64,000 nt of DNA from Oidiodendron maius Zn (GCA_000827325.1 KN832870.1:5890001-5954000); one strand, 5' to 3'. Positions 22,127-34,106 are shown, numbered from the stretch's first letter. Program-made: numbers and translations. The notes: a model not told the origin generated them from the letters alone.

Positions 22127-22645
22127 CTAATTTGCCCCGCGCATCTCATACTCTCTCCACACCTTCCAAATCTCTTCTTTAACCTCTATCAGACACTTCC
22201 CGTTTTCAATTATTACCTTCTTCTCTCCTGTAACAGTTCCAGGATCCACTCTCAAGATATGCTCTAGTGCCTCACTAAGTAAGAAACGCCTCTCGTCTGA
22301 TAGAATAATCTCCTTATAATAATCATCCTTCCATTTTGGCATAGGCGTAGGCATATCCAGGAGTTCTTGGGCTGGCATTGCTGCCGCTCCATCCCAGGCT
22401 GAGACATCGAGGGTGGGATTGGAGGCATTTAATGGACCGTGGATCTGTAGAAGTACGACTGTCAGATGGCGAAGAGAGTCCGAGGGCGAGGCATTACATA
22501 CCTGCTCGTAATGTGTTATACCGGAATGGAGGAAAAAAGGAATTACCAGAGGCGCGTGCTTAGTCAACCAGTGATTTGAGAATTCTTTCTGTGTCATTGT
22601 TGGATTTCTCTTGAGAAGCCCTTGGTCCATAGTGCTTACAGACAT
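22127..22645 (-). CDS. EthD-domain protein
   Basis: Two exons around the predicted intron 22445-22501 give 153 residues. The start matches the EthD fold: LLKRNPTMTQKEFSNHWLTKHAPLVIPFF, with the KHAPLV motif typical of small dimeric ferredoxin-like EthD proteins, followed by YEQ|IHGPL across the splice. Fungal EthD proteins act as dehydratases or related catalysts in aromatic polyketide routes, but many members are uncharacterised. The predicted intron is 57 nt long and stop-free, so the retained form would add 19 residues in frame. Confidence 0.8.
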   Translation of the reverse strand: MSVSTMDQGLLKRNPTMTQKEFSNHWLTKHAPLVIPFFLHSGITHYEQVCNASPSDSLRHLTVVLLQIHGPLNASNPTLDVSAWDGAAAMPAQELLDMPTPMPKWKDDYYKEIILSDERRFLLSEALEHILRVDPGTVTGEKKVIIENGKCLIEVKEEIWKVWREYEMRGAN

Positions 22646-23679
22646 GGTGTGTAATGTTCAAGCGGGGCCAAGGATGAGCGTACTTGCTAGAGCATAAATG
22701 CTAGGTTGGATATTTTCCTTTGTAGATATAGGGACTTGGATATACTAAATATATAGACTACAGCATACTCTTTCGTAGGGAGTCTATGGAACTGCTTACT
22801 ATCCCAAGTCTGACTCATCTTATACTGCCCTTCTTACAAGACATGCTTACTACTTACAATATAGCCTATATTCATTAGTCCATTTAGGCTATACGAAGTG
22901 AAAACTTTTGCGGACCAATTTGTAAGTCGAAGTCTGGTAAGAAGAGTAACTGTTCCATCAGCTCTAGTTAACGGTAATTGCCTTAAGGATATCCTAGTCC
23001 TCGGTTATCTCGGAGAACGACCAAATCGTATTCACAGCATGGTGGTTGGCGTGAGGATCTAGGTTAAACTGTCCACCAAGTGCACATTCCCGAACTGGAC
23101 GGTAAAAGATTGTCGCTTGAATTGAAGTTGGTAAAGCTGCACGACCATAGCAACCTTCTTATGGTATTGCAACTAACCCCCATCTGTTACGACAAGACTC
23201 AACCGTATCTATACATCTAATTCAACAGAGCGCAGTCGCCCAAGTTCGTTCATCATTTATTAATATTGGTGTAAAGACTCGTCTTGATATTCCTATTCCG
23301 GACCTCCAATACTTTGTATAAAACATGCCATCTATTGTCCTTGTCCTACTTGAATAGTCGGCTCAGAGCGAATAAGGCTCCTCTCCGCGTGCATTTCTAG
23401 GCCGTTAAGATATCAATTATCTCTCGCTTCTAGCGGACTATAAAAGAGAGCCAGCATATGCGTCACATCATTCTGCTAAGATCTACTATATCGACGAAGG
23501 ATAAAATGAGAAATATATCAATATGGCTTTACACACCTCTAAACCAAAACTTTTGTCTAAACTAGCTATCGTAGACAAGAGCTATATGAACCATAGATGC
23601 GATGTATAGATAACTTACTTTAAACAGTGCCGTAGTTACTTTTTCCCAAGTAACATATCAACGCCTTAGATGGGCAACT
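22646..23679. other. Intergenic with a repeated CTCGG element
   Basis: About 1 kb with no supportable gene. At roughly 22999-23012 the sequence CTCGGTTATCTCGG contains two direct CTCGG copies. Its reverse complement carries ATAACCGAGG, the same 10-mer found in the MpaB-like/ALDH promoter. It lies about 350 bases upstream of the EthD start. Confidence 0.35.
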
Positions 23680-24812
23680 TCACTTGTCTAACGGTTTCCT
23701 TCCGTAAATAAATCTCACGATGACATAAAGATGATTCTTCGGGTTTCGAAAATCCGCCCTGACACCGGCCATCAAAGCCTGGGCCTCTTGATTGCTCCAG
23801 CCCAAAGAACGCGTAAAAACCGCGAGAGTAAAAGGCTCAACCGCGGCCAGCATCTGTGCCATCTGATACCGTCCGATCAGCTTTTGCTTCTTGTCCTTCG
23901 GCCAAGGCCCTTGAGGGAGCTAGTTACTTGTAAGCACAGATTCAGCATTATCTGAGATGAAGAGACTGACCTTATAAATATCTTCAGTGACATCTTCAAA
24001 CCCAGCATCCTGGATGTATCCTTTCTGCAGCCCCGCAACATTCATCTGCTTACCAAAGGCTTTACTCGCCTCGTCAATCTTCTCTTGCCATTCGATGATA
24101 AACTTGGCATTCTCAAGCGTCCCGTCATCGGATCTCACCCAGGTCTCATACTCCTGCATCTCAAGATACCCTCCCGGTTTCAAATTCTTATAAATCTGCT
24201 CATATAGCTTAGGCCAGTCCCTTATCGATCCAGCCATCCCTCTCCCATGTATGAAATCGAAAGCCTCGCTCTCCCGATAAACCCACTCACTCTCCACATC
24301 GTCCACATAGAACCGGCAATTCGGCTGCACCCACATCGGTTGAATTGGGCTCAGATCGGTGCCGATAACCTCTGCACTTGGAAACTGATCCGCGAAATCC
24401 ATTGCCCATATGCCCGTGCCGGTGCCAAAGTCAAGGACACGGTGGGGATCTGGAGGGACAGGGGCCCGGAACAGTTCGCCGTCGAGCATGAGTTTGAAGA
24501 TGTGGTGAAGGAGGTCGAGACGCTCTTGCTCGCTCTCATCGTTGGGGAGAGGATACGAGCCTTCGCGATAGGAATGGTATCGGCGACCATTTTCGTACTT
24601 ATAGTTTATTACGGAGGACGCGAGACTCGTACTGTATTGAGACTCATTCACAGACTCCTCGTAGGCCGAATCGGCGCTGTTGGAGCTGGCCTGCAAGTTG
24701 TTAGCTAGGTGCAGGGGCCGGGAGATCAATGAGGGGGATGTACATCGGCTTCAATGGCTGGAACGGCGTCTACCGCGTCAATATCGCCTTGTTCCTGGGG
24801 AGAGTTACACAT
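23680..24812 (-). CDS. LaeA/UMTA-type SAM-dependent methyltransferase
   Basis: The three-exon model (introns 24691-24743 and 23920-23970) gives 342 residues. The start at 24812 is preferred over the open frame beginning at 24729. A clear GT...GCTAAC...CAG intron joins a short acidic first exon (QGDIDAVDAVP) to ASSNSADSAYEE. Motif I VLDFGTGTGIWAMDFADQFP, the acidic strand VIGTDLSPIQP, RFYVDDVESEWV and the post-motif LKPGGYLEMQEYE mark a class I methyltransferase. The YHSYREGSYPLPNDESEQ lead-in is typical of fungal UMTA/LaeA-like proteins. It may methylate a metabolite or act as a regulator; the sequence does not decide. It is divergent from the P450. Confidence 0.92.
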
Positions 24813-25413
24813 GGTTAAGATGGAGAAAAAGGCACAACATGACTTCGCAACAAAACTTTCTCCAGGAGTGCGGGGAAATATGTCAATTCGTTTAATTTCT
24901 TATGGGACACCGATCGCACGCCGCCGCTAAGTTATTGGAGCTCAGAAGTTAGTTTGCCCGAAATCAGGGGCCTTGAACAAGTCTACTCACACCCATCGTA
25001 GCTGTGTAGCCATGACACTCTTTACCCAGTAGATGAAGAACACATGATCCGGTATGTGTTGAAGAGCACATGAATTTGGTATATGTCTTACGTACGTGAG
25101 CTGAGGGAGAGAAAATCGAGTTGTGCGAATGCAAAAGTAGATTGTAGGCGGCCAGAGTCTGGTGACGGAAATGCCCCGGAAACAACGCGACGCCCGTGTG
25201 GCCGTTGTGACACGGGCACGGGCACGGGGAATAGTGCCGTAGAACTGGTTCCACAACTGCGGCCATTCTCACTGGGCGGTGGAGCGGTGTGACCTGTCCT
25301 AGAGGCTGTAGAAGCTGCTGATTCGACCTTGGGGCCGGTTGTAATTTGTTGCAACGGAGGTGTCGAGCTGTACAGGCCGACTTCACAATCTTCCATCATA
25401 TCTGACAGTCGTC
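24813..25413. promoter_or_regulatory. Divergent promoter, methyltransferase and P450
   Basis: Six hundred bases separate the two divergent start codons. A small GC-rich direct repeat of GGGCAC occurs at about 25214-25227. No specific binding site can be assigned. Confidence 0.35.
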
Positions 25414-27202
25414 ATGGCTTGGTCGTACAGCTTCGCAGCTGGGCTGCCGCTCTGGCTGGTGGGTGTCGCGGCTTATAATGTCTACTTCCACCCCCTGGCC
25501 AAGGTTCCAGGGCCTAAACTGGCCGCCGTAACCTCCCTTTACAAGACGTACTTCAACGCCACGGATGCTAGCAAGTTCTACCTCCAGATTGCGAAGCTGC
25601 ACGAACAGTTTGGTTTGTCGACTCGACTCTCCTCTGCTCCCTTGATTGACGTTTCCCAGGTCCCGTGGTACGAATTAGCCCAAATGAGATCCATCTCAGC
25701 GACCCAGAGAACTATGATAAGATATACCATATCGGGACGAAATTTTCCAAAGACCCCATCTTTTATGGCGCTTTTGGCTATGGCACGGCGGCCTTCCCCA
25801 CACCAAGTAATGAGATTCATCGTGTGAGACGAGCAGCCTTGAACCCTCTGTTCTCGCGAAAACGTGTCCTGGAGCTTGAGAACATCATACATGACAAAGT
25901 GGAGAAAGTAGGCCGTCGTATTGGCCAGTCCGCAATGTCAAAGACTCCCGTTGACCTCCACCATGCATGTCGCGCCATCTCCGTCGATGCGATTACGGAT
26001 TATGGGTTTGGCAATTGCTATAACCTATTAGATGAAGAAGATTTCGGTATCCCATTTTTTGATGCCATGAGGGAGCTTGGCCCAGCTGTATGGTTCTTCC
26101 AGCAATGGCCGTTCCTTCAGAGTCTTGCGTTGTCGATCCCATATTGGCTGGCAAAGAGATTAAGCGCAAATTTGGAAGCTTTTATGAGGTTGCAGATGGT
26201 CCGTATCTCCTTTATCTCACAGGCTAATTATTAACTATGATAGGACTGTAAGGATCAAATATTAGCGATCAAAGAGGCTAAAGACAGAGGAGAAACCCCT
26301 AAAAGAGTCACCATATTTAGTCATCTCATGGATCCAAAAGCTGCTGAGGGCCATATAGTTCCTTCCGTCGATGATCTTACGGACGAGGCTTTCATTATCC
26401 TTTCCGCTGCGCAAGACACAACTGGGAATGCAATGACTATTGCTCTATACGAGACCATTTCGAATCCTGAGATTTATGCCGCAGTTGTTGAAGAGATAAA
26501 GTTGACCTTCCCTGACCCGAACGTCAGATTGGATTTCTTGACGCTTGAAAAATTACCGTATCTGGTACGTATCTTTGATCTCTCTTACAAGACCGATACT
26601 AACTACATCAGACTGCTGTTATCAAGGAGTCTCTCAGGTAAGCTCCTTTTCACAACATGTCCTGCGTCTGCTGACACTAGTAGACTCTCCTATGGGGTGA
26701 TTGGGCGTCTGCCCAGGGTCACTCCATCTGGCGGAGCCGAATTCAACGGCATATCAATTCCTGCTGGTGTGGGTAAATGTTCTTTTTACTGCAGCCGTCA
26801 ACTAAGTTATTCCTAGACTGTCGTAGGCATGTCAGCTTATATGATGCATCGTGACCCAACCATCTTTCCCTCGCCAGATAGTTTCCACCCGTCACGTTGG
26901 CTCGAACCAGGAGCTGCTCGGCATCTTGAGAAGTACCTAGTCCCATTCTCGAAAGGGCCAAGGCAATGTGTTGGAATGCCGTAAGCTTGCCTATATCCTT
27001 TATCACTGACCTCACTGAATTTGAAAATAGACTAGCTTATAGTGAGCTCTATATAACGATAGGCACCCTCCTTCGCAGATATCCTAATTTAAAGACAGAG
27101 AAGTTGGAAGGAAGAAGTCTTGAGTATGAGGATTACTTCGCTCCATATCGACCAAAGGATGCAAAACTATTCAGTGTTTGGGCTGAGAGTGGTGATCTCT
27201 AA
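25414..27202 (+). CDS. Cytochrome P450 monooxygenase (cluster P450)
   Basis: Seven exons (introns 25613-25659, 26199-26243, 26565-26611, 26638-26683, 26769-26816, 26981-27030) give 501 residues. It starts with a membrane anchor ([26 protein letters not shown]). The I-helix oxygen motif is AAQDTTGNA, the ExxR motif is KESLR (spliced), PERF is replaced by FHPSRW, and the heme-binding loop is [11 protein letters not shown] with the axial cysteine present. All key residues are intact. It is an ER-bound microsomal P450 needing a reductase partner encoded elsewhere. The substrate is unknown. Its divergence from the methyltransferase suggests co-regulation. Confidence 0.93.
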
Positions 27203-28579
27203 TCGCAAGATTCTAGGCCACTAGGGTGCTCAATGCTCGGGGAACTAGTGTTAGTAGATAGCAAGCGATCCTATCCTGAATACTGATTGATGATGCTCAA
27301 TGATAATGCTCAATTACCAGATGTATAGCGGTTTGCATGAATCAGACCTTTTCCCTCTGAATTTTGTAAGCGTGAATTACTGCGATGATATTACGGCTGC
27401 AAGGCAGCTAGTACTAGACTCTGCAGGAGAAGCGCAACTTGGGACAACGTCCATACCCCATAGCTTCTCCCTCTACTGCCCTGATATCCACCGGTGAGCC
27501 AATAATGTGCAACACATATCCCATCGCAGATCATAGCGTCAATCTTCTTACGGGCCGACAAATTCCATTCGAAACTAGACGAACAATAAATTAATGGCAG
27601 AGAGGAGTCAATGACTATCAGTAGTTAACTGAAACCCTCATCAATAATAGATGCTTCGTTCCACGTGTTGGAATCTTTTGCCACAGGATTCGGCAGTCAA
27701 TGGCAAATTACTTGGTTCAAACTGGACCTTTCTATTCATCAGATTAACTATCGGATGGCTACTACTCAGGGCGTCTGGAAATTTATGCTGGAATTGGAGG
27801 AAGGTCCTGATATGACGTGTTATCATTTCTCCAATCTCTCTAGACTACTCGACTTTTGTTTCTGGTACACAGAGGATCGTATCACAAAACAGCATTTAAA
27901 TAAGGACCAGCTAAATCGCTGCCACCTTTCATCTACCAATAATATCACGACATGTTCGCCAAAATGTTATATAATATTCTTAAGGCATCCTGGTGAACAA
28001 CATATCTTCATTAAATCTTGAAGCATATAATAACTTTTTAATACAAATGTTAGGATTAGTCTTGGGGGGTGGGGAGTGTCTTGGCTGTGGCTTGGTGTAC
28101 TGTACATCTTGCTAGGTACGTGAGCAGTCAGTTAAGAGAATTAGCTTGGCCTGCAAAAACAAACAATATATTAGGCCAAAATCATCTATAGACACGGAAT
28201 CGCCAATACTTCGGTAAAATCCTTCAAGCTTCTCTCGATCAATTGGCTACGCAACGCGTGTTGTGCGTGGAGTTGTGACATACGTCGGCCCAGTAATTTC
28301 GTTATCGTGCGCCCGAGACTGGCAGCCCTCCGCGCCTTGGCAATCACACGGAGCAGGGAAATAAACAGAAGCTCAAAAGAAGCTCCTATAACAATTCGAT
28401 GTATAACCACGTGTTTTAGAAGGCTTCCACATGAATTTCCCTCCCGTAAATATGGATATATACCATATATATATATGGAGAGAGAGAGGAGAAGGCCATG
28501 GCAGGTCTAATAATTTGGCATCGCGGCCTGGCACCTGAATTACTACGCGGATAACTAAATACGAAGAGAGACTTCCAAG
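27203..28579. other. Intergenic, no gene recognised
   Basis: About 1.4 kb. A 118-codon plus-strand frame at 27665-28021 has no recognised motif. A short (AT)n tract followed by (GA)n occurs near 28455-28490, just upstream of the transporter. Confidence 0.45.
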
Positions 28580-30501
28580 ATGCCGCTTATGAACTGGGAG
28601 GATGCAGCGTACCTTAGAAAGGACGCAGACGGGAGCTTTATCCCACTTGTAGGTCAAGTACTTTACGTTGCGAGTCGTGTGCTGAAGAGTACTAGGAAGA
28701 ATACGAGAGACGCACCAAGCAGACCGGTAGATTGCCTTTGTCAACTTGGGAGGTCAAGCTGCTTGTAATTACCGGGTTAGTTTGTCGCTTCTTTCATTAT
28801 ATGCCACGCCTCTCTGTGTGGTTAGAAGTCTTGTCTAATGCCTTTCTACAAACTGCAGGGCAGGATTCTTCCTCGACTCCTACGATCTCTTCATTATCAA
28901 CCTAGTCGCACCCGTTTGGCAGTATGAGTACTGGGGCGGCCTTACCAGCCATCCTAAGGGCGGCCACTACCCACCGGGCCTACGAGGTCTTGTGAATGCT
29001 GGCGCGAATATTGGGAACATTTTCGGCCAACTCACATTCGGCTTCCTAGGCGATCTTTTCGGTCGCAAATTCGTCTATGGAAAGGAACTCATTGTTTGCA
29101 TTATCGGCATGATTCTGGTTATATCACTTCCCAATAGTATTCCTACGTCAACTCTGAAGATGATATGGATCTTTTGCTGGCGTCTTCTCATGGGTAACGT
29201 CATCTCCTTTCTACTTTCTTTTTAGCAGAATACGGCATGAGTAGTACTGACAAAAGTTCACAGGAGCTGGAATCGGCGGTGACTATCCTATGTCTGCTTC
29301 TATAGTATCCGAACGTGATCACTTAAAACGTCGGGGGGCCTTTCTAGGTTGGATCTTCTCAAACCAGGGCTGGGGGATGCTGGCTGGCTCTATCGTCACA
29401 ATCACTGTACTAGCTTGTTTCGAGCCAGCACTGAACGTACGTGGAGAGTACAATCAATTGGATGCCGTTTGGAGGCTTCAGATGGGCATCGCCCTTGTCC
29501 CGGCGCTGATTATCCTTCCTTTCCGACTTACAATGCCTGAAGGAAAAAAATATCTCGAAAGTAAAGAACTCAATTACTCGACTTCCTCCTCCCTTATCGA
29601 GCCACGGCCTGAGCCCAAACCTGCAGATCCTGGCAACATAGCTGACACCGATGTGGCTATTCGAAATGAAAAGGCGATTAAAACACAGCAGAATGCCGCC
29701 ATCCTAGGGACACCGGACCAGGGAACAAAATGGAACGCTTTTATTGTATATTTCAGCGAGTGGCGGCATCTTAGAACCCTTCTAGGTACCTCTTTGTCCT
29801 GGTTCCTCCTCGACATTGCATTTTACGGGACCAACCTAAATCAATCAGTTATTCTGACCGACATCGGTTTCAGCACTGGGAAGAATGAGTACCATACGCT
29901 TATGCGGAATGCTTTAGGAAACTTGATTGTCGCTGTTGCAGGCTACGTACCTAGATACTTTATCACTATTGCATTGATTGAGGTTCTGGGCAGAAAGTGG
30001 ATTCAAATTCAAGGATTTCTTATCTGCGCGCTCATGTTCGGCATTCTGGCGGGTGATTATGGAGGATTAAGCACAGCAGGCAAGTTCGTCCTGTTTGCAA
30101 TTGCACAAGTGAGTATCCCTTTTTCTCATGGCTCTTGCCATTCATCATAAGATCTTTTCTGATGTTGCGTCTAGTTTTTCTTCAACTTTGGCCCAAATTC
30201 CACAACATTTATTATTCCGGCAGAGGTATTTCCCTCTCGAGTCCGAGGATCGGCACACGGCCTCTCTGCGGCAACTGGCAAGTTGGGCGCAATTCTTGCA
30301 GCACTCTTGTTCAATTTCCTCAGCAGCAATATTATAGGACTTCCAAATGTGCTGTGGATTTTTTTTGCATGCAACATTCTTGGGGCTATCATCACCTTCC
30401 TCCTTTTGCCTGAGATGAAAGGCCGTGATGCCGATCTTATCGATTGGGAAGAAATCCAGGAAGCCCGTAGAAATAACATGGAACACGGGAAGACGAAATA
30501 A
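28580..30501 (+). CDS. MFS transporter, phosphate:proton symporter type
   Basis: Five exons (introns 28649-28695, 28776-28858, 29194-29263, 30109-30174) give 551 residues with about twelve membrane segments. Signature segments match the Pho84-like family: [20 protein letters not shown] in the first helix, [32 protein letters not shown], and [21 protein letters not shown] near the C-terminus. It has a long central cytosolic loop. It probably imports phosphate or a related anion at the plasma membrane. Export of a pathway product is possible but would be unusual for this family. It ends the run of tailoring genes. Confidence 0.88.
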
Positions 30502-31431
30502 TGATGGGAAGTAATAGTACAAAGTATTTGAGATGTTAATTGTCCACACGTGATATAATTTATAATTGCGGACGGTTTAATAAGACGTCTCTATGATATA
30601 TGTTTTAAATCTAGATTTATCCTTATGACTATCAATATCTGTCCAGGTTGCTGTATGGTTCTTGCGCTATCGTCTTCCATAACAGCCTATCTCACATGGG
30701 AATGTTCTTATGTCATTTTCTATTTCCGTCTCTGGACCTGAGCTGCTGCTGCTTTTGCCTGAGCTAAAGGTGAGCACACAAAGTAAGCCTGAGTATGCAT
30801 TAAAGAGCTATTATAGTATCCACACAGGCCCGGTTGCAATTTCCTCGTCTTGTCTTCTAAGAGGTCCTATCTTAGCTCCAACAAGGGTTCCTCTGGAGCC
30901 ATTTTGGGATGTACATTCGCTTTTACGCACGTGATACTTAGGTAAGGAGGATGATGTTGGAGTCTGAACTAGGATTAGTGGTGTACTAGTGTACTTTCCC
31001 ACCTGATTGTGTATTCATGCAATTCCTCCACCACTCGGCATCTGGGAGGGGGCTGAGTTGGTATTCGCTAGGCCCCACCTTTCAGCCTCGGATTGCCCCT
31101 CTGTCTATTCCACATGCAACAAACATGGCTACTAGAATTCTCAAGCTTACTCATTGAGAATTACTAGAATACATCCCAGCATCCTTTGTTTTACTTGTAG
31201 AATCCACAGAACTACATTTCTTTTATCTCGAATCAACTCTACGCGGACGGTGATAGCAAAACTGCCTCTTGGTTTTTTAGGCAGCAGAGTACGCACTCGC
31301 CCTTGCGTTATGACCCAACCGTCCCCCAGAGGGCGAAGAGAGAGACTGCGACAACATGAAGCCTCCTCGATTAATGGACTAAATGAGTAAGAGAAACTCT
31401 GGCTGCCAGACACCAACCAAACTCGCACTAC
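30502..31431. other. Intergenic; possible upstream exon of the HET gene
   Basis: About 930 bases. A frame at 31309-31386 starts with ATG and ends near a possible donor (GTAAGAG). Joining it to the HET gene through the acceptor at about 31443 does not keep frame, so it is not included. Confidence 0.35.
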
Positions 31432-33636
31432 TTGCCATGTGCAGGACAACGGTATTGTGAGTCAAACGCTAACATTACAATCAGGGCTCAATGCAGTGTG
31501 TGTGTGGAAATTTTGCATCTGCTAAGTTCCAAAGAGAGTAATTATTCCTTTTTTGGCGACTTCAAGGACGTAATGATGTCGACAAAATGCGATGTACATC
31601 CAAGAATGTTCCGGTCTTGTTTCAATAACGATTTGGAAAATGCCTCTGACTTTGAGGCCGATGGTTGCTGCAATTCGGTAATCTTATTCGCGAAAGCAGC
31701 GAACAGTAGCAAATTATTATTCGCTTGGTCTCTGCACCTCGTCTCTGATACGAATCAAAGGGACCCGACTGCCAGAGGTAAGATCGTCAATCCACACTGG
31801 ATTGAGAAAAACGTTATTCGACAATGGAAAAGGGGTTGCGATCGCAGGAATAACAAAGACTGTCAGATGTGCCCCGCCGCTTCTCGACTTATTTTGACTC
31901 GGCCATGTTGGCTCATTGATACTTGGCGTCTATGTCTGACCACAGGAGCGGTGAATGCCCCTTATGTTGCTTTAAGCTACGTGTGGGGAGAGGAACCTTT
32001 CTTCAAGACAACAAGAAATGATCTACCTTGGTTACAACTTGATCAGGCTTTCTTCGACTCCCACAACAGACTCAGAGTGCCCAGGGTGATTGCAGACGCA
32101 ATCAAACTTCTGGATCTCCTAGAGGAACGATATCTTTGGGTCGATGCTCTCTGTATTGTTCAAGATGATGATGAAGCAAGGCATTCTCAGATTCAAAACA
32201 TGGCTTCCATATTTGCCAATGCGACCGTCACTATTATAGCAATGCAGGGAGCCAACGCTAACTACGGTTTGCGTGGATTGAGAGGCATATCGAAACCGAG
32301 AAACCTTGTCCAAGACATCTTCACACTGGGGGAAGGATCCAGTATCACTACTACGCAGCAACAAAATGAAGATCAAAACCCATGGTCCCAAAGGGGTTGG
32401 ACATTCCAAGAGCAAATCTTTTCTCGAAGACAATTGGTGTTTTCTGCCGATAGAGTTCAATGGAAGTGTGCATGCGGCAATTTTCTCGAAGATTTGATGC
32501 CGCCCCCAGCTTCAGAAGTCGTCAGCCAATCCACGCAGAGCAGAGATCATGTATTCTCTACTTCTATTCCTAATTTTAATCGTTATGCGGAGCTTGTGCG
32601 ACAGTATAACGATAGACAATTCACGTTTCCAGAAGACGCTTTGGCTGCCTTTTCCGGTATAACCACTGCACTCAGCCACACCTTTTACGGCGGGTTCATT
32701 TGCGGGTTGCCAGCATTATTCTTAGACATGGCACTCGTTTGGCAACCAGATGCTAAATGTCAACGGAGAGTTCCTTCGAAGCCCTCAAATCCAACCAAAT
32801 TGGGCCTGCCGAGCTGGTCATGGGTGGGTTGGAAAGGTAAGATCGACCACAACTGGAGCTTGGGGTGCCGATTTGAGTACATGGTATCGAGTAGACATGA
32901 GTCCTTGAGCGTGCCGCGAACCATTCCTCTTGTTCAATGGTACAGCCGTTCGTGGGAAAATATGGAGTTGGCTGCTATTAAAGAGCCTTTGGAGCTCCAA
33001 GAGTTAAAGAAACGAGGGCTGAAGGGTATTGGAAGCATTCCACCTGGCTGGAGGAGGTTTGACTACCATGGTGTAGCATATGAGCCGGAAATGCCCCCAG
33101 CACGATACGTCTATAAGCATGACTGTGATCCAACTACCGAATTTTGGTACCCAATACCTCTGTGTGAGGGTCAACACAACCCTCCAAGGCCCCGCGGTAC
33201 GGACACATTACTCTGTTGCCGTACGCAGAGGATATGGGCTTTCCTGAGCCAGAAATTCTCCCATTCTACAAGGGAATATACGAATTCTTCTATTCGCAAC
33301 AGCAAAGGAACTTGGATTGGAGAGCTCCGGTTGCATGACAACAAAATACCGACTAAAAATTTGTCTCAAAGCCACCAGGGTTCCGAGAGTGGCGACTTGT
33401 GCGAGTTAATTGCTATTTCATGGGGTTATTTCTATGAGAAGTGGGACTGGTCAGTGTTTCAAATAGACGAATGGAATCACAAGGAACGTCCAAGGGATTC
33501 TGAGAAGTACGAGTTTTATAATGTGCTTTGGGTTGAGTGGCAAGACGGGATAGCATATAGGAAAGCTTGTGGACGCGTCATGAAAAGCGCATGGGAATGT
33601 CAAGAACTTGAATGGGTCGATTTAGTATTAGGATGA
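31432..33636 (+). CDS. HET-domain (heterokaryon incompatibility) protein
   Basis: One long open exon of 734 residues. The N-terminus has a short Cys-containing CSVCVEILHLL segment common in HET proteins. The HET domain (PF06985) runs from APYVALSYVWGEEPFFKTTR through RYLWVDALCIVQDDD and MASIFANATVTIIA to the WSQRGWTFQEQIFSRRQLVF block. All three conserved blocks are present, so the domain looks functional. HET proteins trigger cell death on non-self recognition during hyphal fusion. Many paralogues have unknown partners. The true start could be upstream or at an internal Met (about 31573). No NACHT/STAND or repeat domain follows. Confidence 0.9.
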   Translation: MPCAGQRYCESNANITIRAQCSVCVEILHLLSSKESNYSFFGDFKDVMMSTKCDVHPRMFRSCFNNDLENASDFEADGCCNSVILFAKAANSSKLLFAWSLHLVSDTNQRDPTARGKIVNPHWIEKNVIRQWKRGCDRRNNKDCQMCPAASRLILTRPCWLIDTWRLCLTTGAVNAPYVALSYVWGEEPFFKTTRNDLPWLQLDQAFFDSHNRLRVPRVIADAIKLLDLLEERYLWVDALCIVQDDDEARHSQIQNMASIFANATVTIIAMQGANANYGLRGLRGISKPRNLVQDIFTLGEGSSITTTQQQNEDQNPWSQRGWTFQEQIFSRRQLVFSADRVQWKCACGNFLEDLMPPPASEVVSQSTQSRDHVFSTSIPNFNRYAELVRQYNDRQFTFPEDALAAFSGITTALSHTFYGGFICGLPALFLDMALVWQPDAKCQRRVPSKPSNPTKLGLPSWSWVGWKGKIDHNWSLGCRFEYMVSSRHESLSVPRTIPLVQWYSRSWENMELAAIKEPLELQELKKRGLKGIGSIPPGWRRFDYHGVAYEPEMPPARYVYKHDCDPTTEFWYPIPLCEGQHNPPRPRGTDTLLCCRTQRIWAFLSQKFSHSTREYTNSSIRNSKGTWIGELRLHDNKIPTKNLSQSHQGSESGDLCELIAISWGYFYEKWDWSVFQIDEWNHKERPRDSEKYEFYNVLWVEWQDGIAYRKACGRVMKSAWECQELEWVDLVLG

Positions 33637-34106
33637 ATATTAGCCTAAGTTGACTTTTTACTATAGCCAATTCTTATCAAAGATAGTCTACTAAAACTTC
33701 TCTATTCCCTTAAGAGTTTATAAATATTAAACTAGTACTGGAGGCTCCGTATTTGGGTTTCAAGCCTCATAAAGCTTAATTATGCCAACTTTAGCAACCG
33801 GAAATTATCAAATGTCGAATGTGTAGACACTAGGACAAATAGCATCAAAGGATATATGTCAAAAAGCAAAGAATTACCACCTCAAACAACAGCTTTTCTG
33901 CCTCCTAGAGAAAAAAGCAAATAAAATATAGCCTTCTCTGGTTTATTATACTTTCCTCTTAAAACTGGGTTATTTGAAGAATTTAGAACATGACTATAAT
34001 TCTGATATATACACTGATAGTGAAAGCCTGTTAATACTATGCAACATCTCTAGGAAATAATTTAAGACTTCACTGTCTCGAGTCTTAAACTACTGAGATT
34101 GTGCTC
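33637..34106. other. Convergent intergenic region
   Basis: About 470 AT-rich bases between two gene 3' ends. No frame or repeat of note. Confidence 0.5.

Noticed and set aside
24691-24743. Coding extension of the methyltransferase through this stretch (start at 24729)
   Set aside because: The stretch has a good donor, a GCTAAC branch point and an acceptor. Splicing it joins a short first exon with its own ATG at 24812.
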